Shown here: positions 58,324 through 64,000 of the stretch, piece by piece
How the letters are laid out: every line of letters starts with the position of its first letter
How positions within the stretch are numbered: the stretch's first letter is position 1
Source: Antennarius striatus
Lineage: Eukaryota; Chordata; Actinopteri; Lophiiformes; Antennariidae
Assembly (NCBI RefSeq): GCF_040054535.1
Contig: NC_090781.1
Span: 8,049,482 to 8,113,481 of the forward strand
DNA: 64,000 nt
Direction of reading: 5' to 3'
Translations under genes and position numbers: made by a program
The notes under the pieces: generated by a model
Databases searched by the model: none
The model's input: the letters and a program-made list of their open reading frames with translations, nothing else
Told to the model about the DNA's origin: nothing

Positions 58324-60536
58324 TGGCATTATCGTGTGCTAACCTTCAAGCTAATATTAACATTACATGCCTATGCTACCCCTTTAGTCACAAATCATAC
58401 TGTTGGGATAATAATGAATGTTAACAACAATGACATTACCAGATACCACAGGAATATTTACGACAGGAGGGCAGGGGGCAGGCCAGAGGCCTTATTTCTG
58501 CTGGTTTAGTAGGTGTGTGATAAACTAGTAAAACAAACAACAGAGCCCGTATTAAAGTTACTCATTGTTTGTTCATATAAGATATATTTTGTTAACTCAG
58601 GATAGGAGTTTTAAGGCATAACGCTGGTACTGATCAGTAGTTTTGGTGTTCTCAAATCTCGTTTAACTGCAAAATACGCTAAATGTGTGTTAATCCTCAG
58701 GGTGGAGAAACACTGACTCTGTGAATCTGAATGATGAAGTCTCAATTCAGCATCTCAACATCATGATCGACTGTAACAATTTTGTGAGGCCAAGTTGTGT
58801 GTTTTTTTATGAGTGACGCAGCTGGATTGTGAAACGCGAACACAGCGGTCATAAATACGTGCATCACATTTACCGTCTGAGTGAAGCCACGAGGTGAGAA
58901 CGGCTGTAAACGAGCAAAGATAACAGAGGTAGACTGATCTGTTTATTTTAATAATGGGGTTATTATAACAATGTTATGTTTACCAAAAGAATTAGATGAC
59001 TCAAGATTGACTGGAAATTATTTTATAATGGCGTGACAACCCTTCGCATAAGAATGAAATGGAGATTCTTCTCTGACAATGTCTAAAAGGATCAAAAAAT
59101 GTTTCATTTTTGAAAATTGCAGATTAAATAGACTGATTAATAAGCATTTGGCCCTCTTGTGATTATTTAAAACAACGTCAAAATAAACCACGACTAAGTT
59201 CTCATTTCAACTTCGTCTCACCAGAGTTTATAGTGAAGTAAATATTTTAGGCCTCCTCATTGCATTAAAGATGTTTGAGTTTTTCACCTCTTTTCCGTAA
59301 AGTATTTCCCACACACTGTCACAAACACACACTCGGACATGCTCACCACAGCCTCCCCCCTTATTAAAGCAAACGCCCACGTCAACAGCTTCGATATAAG
59401 GACGAAGCTGCTCTCCAAGTCTGATCATTAAAGCGTTATTGGCAGGAATAACAGCCGGGTAAACATGTTTTCTGTTTGACGTCATTAAGTGACGGTGGTG
59501 ATGATGAGTTGACGTGCAGCTCTTCAGCTCTTCTTACAGGCCACGGTCCGGCCACGTAGCCTCCTGTCTGTTTGTATTTGGAAACTACTTCCAGGGTTGT
59601 GGTCTAAAATCACGTGACTGACACCAACCAACATGCACACACATTCACACCAGCGGTGTATTTCAAAGCAGCACCTCGGGTGTGAATGTGTGTGAATGTG
59701 GGTACGCACAAAATGAAATACACATGCTGCAGCAGCAGCCACTGCAGGAACAAACAGTCCAGACAATATAATACAACAATTGAAATCACAACAATCATCA
59801 GCAAAGTCTCTCAATCAGGGGTGATGTTACAGCTGAGATATGTTCCTCTACGGGCTTATGTTCATATTGAACAGTAAAATCCACTAAAAAGACACGAATC
59901 ACAAGATAATGGCGGAAGCCAAATGTTGTACTTTACTTCTTTCTGCCTTATATTTTTCATCAAGTCTCTTAACGCTGCTCTCAAAGTTTTCAAATTTTAA
60001 ATTGAAAATGTGCAAAATTCCACAGGAGTGTGTCCCTGGAGTCCCCAGAGCGTCTGAGGTCCACTCACCACAGTCTCATAAAAACCTGTGGCAAACATTG
60101 TGCAGCGCCAATATTTATCGTAATGGAGGAACATGTCACCCAGTGGAACTTTGTGGCTTGTTGATGTGTTTTTAATAGTTTTTGGACGACACTGGAGAGC
60201 TAATGGTGCAATAAGGTGCCATATATCAAATTTGCATGCAGAAACAATACTTGTTAACAGAGTAAATTCATTGGCTTTTCAGTCTTTAATACATTCGCTG
60301 AGATAAACACAGAAAACTAGGTCCTTTAAATCACTTATATTTGTAGCAGCAAACACACATCTTTGCCCTGTGCATTCATTTTACCAACGAAACTTCTGCT
60401 GCCTCCTCAGTATTTTAACTACTGCGGGGCCTGGACAGTTGGGAGAACTGTGTGAAAGGGTGTGTCTGGGCGGTTGAGAGGGGTTACCTGATTGGCTCGT
60501 TCCAGGTCTGTCATCACCAACTCGATCTCATCGGCC
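38917..60536 (-). CDS. cux1: CASP isoform of cux1 (Golgi coiled-coil membrane protein), 3' part
   Basis: Uses six shared exons (60536-60488, 57567-57463, 56920-56732, 56477-56419, 56122-56080, 55894-55798), then skips to 41831-41628, 40901-40789, 40661-40545, 40379-40296, 39463-39407, 39285-39205, 39121-39057 and 38962-38917. All phases close (1309 nt, 436 codons including the stop). Landmarks are [66 protein letters not shown], a membrane segment [18 protein letters not shown], and the tail [19 protein letters not shown]. These match mammalian CASP, a tail-anchored-like Golgi protein with a long cytoplasmic coiled coil acting in retrograde transport with golgin-84. The donor at 55797 is the alternative switch: phase 1 fits both 54368 and 41831. 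The 5' end is outside the window. Confidence 0.92.
39332..39401. repeat. (GT)n microsatellite filling a CASP intron
   Basis: About 35 GT units, (CA)n on the sense strand. They occupy over half of the 121-bp intron 39286-39406 and begin 6 nt after its 5' splice site. Confidence 0.92.
40470..40541. repeat. (CA)n microsatellite at a CASP 5' splice site
   Basis: About 36 CA units, (GT)n on the sense strand. The donor of exon 40661-40545 reads GTGCGTGTGTG, so the splice site runs into the repeat. The intron (40380-40544) is 165 bp. Confidence 0.92.
41832..47433 (-). other. cux1: CUX1 3' UTR and CASP-side intron
   Basis: 5.6 kb between the CUX1 stop and the first CASP-specific exon. It is AT-rich with no coding exon recognised. 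The proximal part must be CUX1 3' UTR, and its end is not determined. It contains a T run (about 44480-44503), short CA tracts (42449-42481, 45541-45560, 46040-46068) and a TTCC tract (46443-46468). Confidence 0.5.
47434..47941 (-). CDS. cux1: cux1 terminal exon (end of homeodomain, C-terminal repression region)
   Basis: Begins in the middle of the homeodomain recognition helix ([12 protein letters not shown]). It continues through a low-complexity Ser/Gly/acidic region to [16 protein letters not shown] and the terminal EWEF. In mammals this C-terminal part carries the active repression function. The stop codon is at 47434-47436. Confidence 0.93.
47434..60536 (-). CDS. cux1: CUX1 transcription factor (CUT repeats and homeodomain), 3' part
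   Basis: Shared coiled-coil exons 60536-60488, 57567-57463, 56920-56732, 56477-56419, 56122-56080 and 55894-55798, then 54368-53574, 52731-52648, 51982-51881, 51770-51214, 51089-50948, 50281-49994, 49875-49687, 48421-48157 and 47941-47434. The sum of 3472 nt closes in frame, giving 1157 codons including the stop; the N-terminus is beyond the right edge. CUT1 lies in the 795-nt exon, CUT3 spans 50061-49734, the homeodomain spans 48311-about 47921 and the C-terminus [19 protein letters not shown] is the family end. Known role: nuclear DNA-binding regulator of proliferation, differentiation and neuronal dendrite genes. CUT2 is abnormal (see its entry). Identity is certain; whether this is cux1a or cux1b I cannot tell. 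Confidence 0.95.
48157..48421 (-). CDS. cux1: cux1 homeodomain exon
   Basis: Starts [15 protein letters not shown], a nuclear-localisation-like basic patch, and continues with [19 protein letters not shown] and [13 protein letters not shown], ending INWFHNYR. Helix 3 reads WFHNYR with the histidine at homeodomain position 50 typical of the Cut class. The intron interrupts the codon after NYR. Confidence 0.94.
49687..50281 (-). CDS. cux1: cux1 CUT repeat 3 exons (50281-49994 and 49875-49687)
   Basis: The first exon opens [20 protein letters not shown] and ends [19 protein letters not shown]...L. The second gives [20 protein letters not shown], then [17 protein letters not shown] and RMQLWL. 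All CUT landmarks ([23 protein letters not shown]) are present, so CUT3 is intact. Confidence 0.94.
50852..50938. repeat. (GT)n microsatellite next to the CUT2 exon donor
   Basis: GT tract with two GACT/GAGT interruptions, (CA)n on the sense strand. It begins about 11 nt downstream of the 5' splice site at 50947-50946. Confidence 0.9.
50948..51089 (-). CDS. cux1: cux1 divergent, half-length CUT repeat 2 exon
   Basis: Encodes [20 protein letters not shown], then [19 protein letters not shown]. This aligns with the back half of CUT2, but the usual GSVSD, RPKPW and GREPF signatures are changed (GILSD, RHKPW, SRETY). The preceding exon (51770-51214) ends NHNQEDSKE in phase 0 after a 124-bp intron, and this exon starts in phase 0. 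The front half of CUT2 (the ELTRQVKE ... IFGEKVLGLSQ region of mammals) is therefore absent from the frame. See findings. Confidence 0.85.
51214..51770 (-). CDS. cux1: cux1 linker exon (CUT1-CUT2 spacer)
   Basis: Opens [18 protein letters not shown]. It contains [20 protein letters not shown], a repeat of the [15 protein letters not shown] block in exon 51982-51881, then serine-rich sequence, then [17 protein letters not shown]. The mammalian counterpart continues for over 100 residues into CUT2; here it stops at EDSKE with a GTGAGG donor. Confidence 0.9.
52324..52487 (-). mobile_element. MITE copy D
   Basis: Begins tacagtattttccgtattat and ends gtgcggaaaatacagta, with interior 'tttcattttctcaaaaactg' (reverse orientation relative to A, C and E). 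In the cux1 intron between exons 52731-52648 and 51982-51881. Confidence 0.8.
52648..52731 (-). CDS. cux1: cux1 optional 84-nt exon
   Basis: Encodes [20 protein letters not shown] and a short tail. It corresponds to the mammalian variant exon with the LNRLFQEVPKRR-type sequence. Entry and exit are both phase 1, so it can be skipped without frame loss (53574 to 51982). Confidence 0.85.
53025..53173 (+). mobile_element. MITE copy E
   Basis: Begins tacgatattttccgcactat and ends 'atagtgcagaaaatcctgta', with interior 'tttttgaaaaaattaaagtt'. Lies about 540 bp from copy D in the adjacent cux1 intron, in opposite orientation. Confidence 0.78.
53574..54368 (-). CDS. cux1: cux1 CUT repeat 1 exon (CUX1-specific)
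   Basis: The first CUX1-specific exon after the CASP switch. It begins [12 protein letters not shown], passes through a Pro/Ser/Thr-rich linker with [20 protein letters not shown], then CUT1 (about 53814-53605: [56 protein letters not shown]) and ends [14 protein letters not shown]1 shows all family signatures. Confidence 0.95.
55583..55679. repeat. Two (CA)n tracts followed by AT-rich repeat
   Basis: CA tracts at about 55583-55632 and 55651-55679, then imperfect (AT/ACAT)n to about 55785. They lie in the cux1 intron directly downstream of the switch donor at 55797, reading (GT)n on the sense strand. Confidence 0.9.
55798..55894 (-). CDS. cux1: cux1 last shared exon, the CUX1/CASP switch exon
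   Basis: Encodes [20 protein letters not shown] and [11 protein letters not shown]. The donor GTAAGT at 55797 ends in phase 1. Joining to 54368 gives LSGSAGRKG (CUX1); joining to 41831 gives [10 protein letters not shown] (CASP). Both products are known from mammals. Confidence 0.93.
57140..57320. repeat. 24-bp minisatellite in a cux1 intron
   Basis: Degenerate copies of aagtaatcaatgcaccaatc followed by attg, becoming near-perfect toward the right end (57255-57320). Located between shared exons 57567-57463 and 56920-56732. Confidence 0.8.
58228..58322. repeat. (GT)n microsatellite
   Basis: About 47 uninterrupted GT units in the 2.9-kb cux1 intron 57568-60487. No other feature was recognised in that intron apart from weak open frames without domains. 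Confidence 0.93.
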
Positions 60537-63500
60537 CTGGGAAAGATATTCAATGTTACAACAAAAGGATTGGATGGAGCTTCATAAAGGCTCGGTGAAC
60601 TATTTCACAGAATTAGAAACAAGGAATCGATGAATAGATGATTCACGGTACAAACAGTCCACAGTGTTCAGATCATGTGTGTGTGTCTGGGGGGGGGGGG
60701 GGGTACGATAGTTCAGGGAATACATTTACGGAATGCTGGTGTCGTGCCCATTAAGCTACTATCTAAATTTCACCTTAATCCATTGATTGTGAACTCTATA
60801 ACCCAAACAGCTTGTATGTGTGTGTGCATACATGTATCAAGTGTGGAGCTGTGTTTGTGTGTGTGTGTGTGCGCGCGCGCACATGTAAGCCCCTAAACCC
60901 AGGCCACACTAAAACAGAGGGATTACATTAATAGAGCTCTAAGTCCTAATACAGCAGACTAATCTGCTATGAAGCTGTGTGATTGTGTCTGACTAATGGT
61001 CTGGATGGGAGCCATGGTTCACCTCTCTCCTGCTGGAGGTCAGACAGCAGGAACACGTCCACGTAACGCCACACAACACCAGACGCAACGCAAACGCTTC
61101 TCCTGAGTGATCTGAATACTTATCAATACTTTTATCAATTTGTAAAATCTTTCTCTCATTTTAGAGTTATTCCAACATTCCCCAATCAAGCTAAGCGCAC
61201 GACAGTTTCTACACAGCTTTGTTTTGATTCATTAACCCACTGGATGTCAGCATTTGCAGAAGTTGATCTTCGGCAGACTTTCTCCGACGCTCCCGGACAT
61301 TTATCGGTGTTTCCTTTCCGTTTTTGACCGATTGAACGATGCTTCGCTCAGAGCGACACCGTGTTCGAGCGACCACTGCATCGTAAACTGCCGCAACTTC
61401 TCCGTCTTTCTGTGATTCGCCGTCCTCTTATCCATCACTGGATCAGTCGTCATTACTCTATTTTCCATGATCAGAAGCCTGATATCCACCAGACTGTCCC
61501 CCAGTTCATCTTGTTCGAAAACGTAACTGACGTCTATAGACACCATTGGCAGCCAGTCAGTTAATAATATACACTATATGTATTGGATGCATAATAAAGA
61601 AGATGTCTAACCTACTGAATCATCTTAGAAACATGTTTTATCAGATCAATAAGGTGTGTGGAAGATTTTGAATATTAAAAGGCACACCTCCACATCATGG
61701 TAACTCTTAACTGTGATGGTTGGTAAAACAGGATTGTCCAGAAGGACTACAGTTACGCTCCTGAACAAACTGACTTCTCTTCATTCACCTCAAGTCCAGT
61801 TTCCAGCTAAAGATCAGTTTCTGGCTGGGACACCGCAGGACGTTCACAGCTTTCCTAAAGCCGCTCCTGTGTTGTTGTGCTATTTTGATGACTCAGATTG
61901 TTACAGACTAAGATCCTCAGGAGTCAGAAATGGTCTTCCCTCAGAACGGCTTCATATTTTCTACAGTCATCTACCTCTTTCATCCTAACTTACCTCCCAG
62001 TCTCTGTGACCACAGCGTGATCCTGACTCCACTGTGCTTGACAGTAGGGATGTTATTAATGAGGTGAGCTCAGTGCCAGATTTCCTCCACATACACCAAA
62101 TAACTGAATCTTTGTTTTGTCAGGCCGGAGGACTTTGCTTTGTGTGCCTCACGCTGTCAGGCGTCACGCTGCCCTCCATTTCTGCCGCCCTTCTATATTT
62201 CTATTTAAGTTTGGTTTATGGTTTGTTTTAATTTCATGACACAGTTTGTTTACAGCCACTAATTCTAATGCTGAGATGTGTATAATGATGTGGGCAATAA
62301 GGTAAAGAGAGTAGAACTATTGGGGTCATCCCAAGGTAGAAGTATTCAGTGTAGGATGCACCAATGGAGGAGTGTTAACGGTTCTAACTACTTAACTACA
62401 CATAATATTTAACTCTTTAATATTAATTAATTAATATCACATTCTACACATCTTGTTTTTGCCATTGGGAAATTGATGTGGATAAGGAAAAACAAAATCA
62501 TTGAACGTGAATCTGAATTATAGAAACTGTCTAAAACGTACCCTCTTTTCATTAGTGGTGTTTGCATATTCACCCCCAGCATAGACTGTGAATACATTCT
62601 ACCACACGAGGAAGTCAGAATAAAAAAAATTAAGTCCTGACAAAACTCCTTGGTTGGAGTTCAGTGCGGTGCTAAGACACAGCGCACACACATGTGTGTT
62701 TATTTAAGCCATTACTAGTTGATAAGAATACATGGGTGACATTAAAAGCAAAGATACGAGCGCCTACGTGCACCGCTGGGTCCATTAAGACCTTTTGATT
62801 TTGTTGAAATCTTTTGATTGTGAACCCAATAACCCAGCTGCTTTTGTATTTGTGTGTCACAGTATGAGAAACAGTGTTATGTCCCATAGGCTTGAGTACT
62901 ACTGATTTGAATGTGTTTAACAAAACAGACACAGTTGATATTAGGTCAACATTGTGCCACAGGCAATGCAGCAAAAAGAATCTGATGTGGGTTGGAGAGC
63001 TTTTCATTCTCCGCTTTTATTCTTTCCCTAACAGTTAAAAGGATCTAGTATGCATTTAAGCAACATAATAGTACACTACCTCACCAGCTTTTATCCTGTC
63101 TTAAGCTATGGTGTGTGGGACTCACGTGCACGCTCAATCACACTCCCGTACACACAAATGCAAGGTCAAAGAGCCAACAAGGCAGAAAAGCTTGTAATGG
63201 AGAGCGTTTATGGATAGTAATGCAACCCAAATACGGCACGGCTCCTGCTCCAAATGTGATCATTTAATCAAAGTACAGATGCACAAAGTCTTCTTAAATA
63301 ACCTTTGGATTTGGCTGTATTTGGGAATTATAATGGCAAAGCTAGAGGCTGAGGGCCAAAGCAGATCACAGGGAAGGGATTTTCTACATGTCCTGATACA
63401 GTCAGTCGGTTGGTGGGCAGGGCAGGACTGTCTGTGGCCACCCAACGCACCCAGTGGAATTAATTCATCAAACACTGAACAGTAAAGGGAGGGTCCTACA

Positions 63501-64000
63501 AATCGGGATTTTCAGACCACCGAAATTCCAAATAGCAGCCACAGGGAGGAGCTATAGAGTACTGCACAGCTGTACTTGAAATTGCATGCACACCAAAAAA
63601 AAGACACAGTCTTTTGTAGCTTGAAAGCCAATGGGTGACATCAGTGAGTAATGTAGGACTTCAGAAACAAGCCCAGAGCCTCTAAGCCCCAACTGTACTT
63701 CCTCCATCTCAGACAGGCCTTTTCATCTCTTATCATTTTGTTTCTCTCGTTCCTCACTCAACCCATTTCTTTTTCCTTCTCTTTTTCAACCTTCTGCCTG
63801 TCTCTACCCTTTTTGCTTCCTATTGGACTCCATTTTTCCTCCTTTCATCTCCCCCCTTCCACCTCCCCTTCACTCATCTTTCACCCTGTCTTCCTCAGCC
63901 TCTGTCCTCGGTGCCAGCAGGATATTCCCCTGATTTAGATTTTCATTTCCCTCTTCTATCACATTCTGATCCCCTCTTCCTCGCCGTAGCCTCCAGCCTG
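60537..64000 (-). other. cux1: cux1 intron running off the right edge
   Basis: The first exon seen (60536) needs a preceding exon ending in two bases of a Lys codon. I could not find it up to 64000, so this is intron. A G run with GT lies at about 60676-60704. A probable Tc1-like remnant lies at 61985-62190. Short overlapping open frames at 61301-61564 have no recognisable domain. Confidence 0.55.
61985..62190 (-). mobile_element. Degenerate Tc1-like transposon remnant
   Basis: Plus strand reads 'ccactgtgcttgacagtagg', then 'gatgttattaatgaggtgag', 'agatttcctccacatacacc' and 'aatctttgttttgtcaggcc'. These are the reverse-strand landmarks of teleost Tc1 transposase genes in the right order. No open frame and no inverted repeat was located. 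Tentative. Confidence 0.4.

Overview
The window is nuclear DNA of a ray-finned (teleost) fish. The support is vertebrate intron-exon genes whose proteins read as fish orthologues, very long (CA/GT)n, (AT)n and tetranucleotide microsatellites, Rex3-like LINEs with a GATG/CATC 3' tail, and a small terminal-inverted-repeat element present five times. The species cannot be named from the sequence.

Layout, left to right. (1) 1208-5651, minus strand: complete 12-exon bud23 (18S rRNA m7G methyltransferase). (2) 5652-6273: compact divergent promoter with a perfect CRE. (3) 6274-7401, plus strand: dnajc30, a single open exon encoding a J-domain protein with a C-terminal membrane segment. (4) about 8166-30250, minus strand: sh2b2 (APS adaptor), with 8 coding exons (20747-10499), a probable CpG-rich 5' non-coding exon at about 30.0-30.25 kb and a long 3' UTR. 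Its first coding intron carries a LINE nested inside a MITE; its 5' intron carries two further truncated LINEs with clear target-site duplications. (5) 30.25-38.6 kb: intergenic, rich in simple repeats, no gene recognised. (6) 38917 to beyond 60536, minus strand: the cux1 locus. Six coiled-coil exons (60536-55798) are shared by two products. One continues into nine exons encoding CUT domains and a homeodomain (54368-47434, the CUX1 transcription factor). The other skips these and splices to eight exons at 41831-38917 that encode the Golgi membrane protein CASP. The 5' part of the locus lies beyond the right edge.

I reconstructed every exon by hand from splice sites. All phases close and all totals are consistent: bud23 282 codons, sh2b2 694 codons, and in-frame ends for CUX1 and CASP. 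In human, bud23 and dnajc30 lie at 7q11.23 and sh2b2 and cux1 at 7q22; here they are contiguous.

The most unusual observation is in cux1. CUT repeats 1 and 3 and the homeodomain look intact, but the exon that should carry the front half of CUT repeat 2 ends early. The reading frame joins directly to a divergent back half, so this fish CUX1 seems to have an amputated second CUT domain. Other notable points are CA or UG repeats placed directly after several 5' splice sites, a three-codon uORF whose stop overlaps the sh2b2 start codon, and the nested transposon insertion with readable target duplications.
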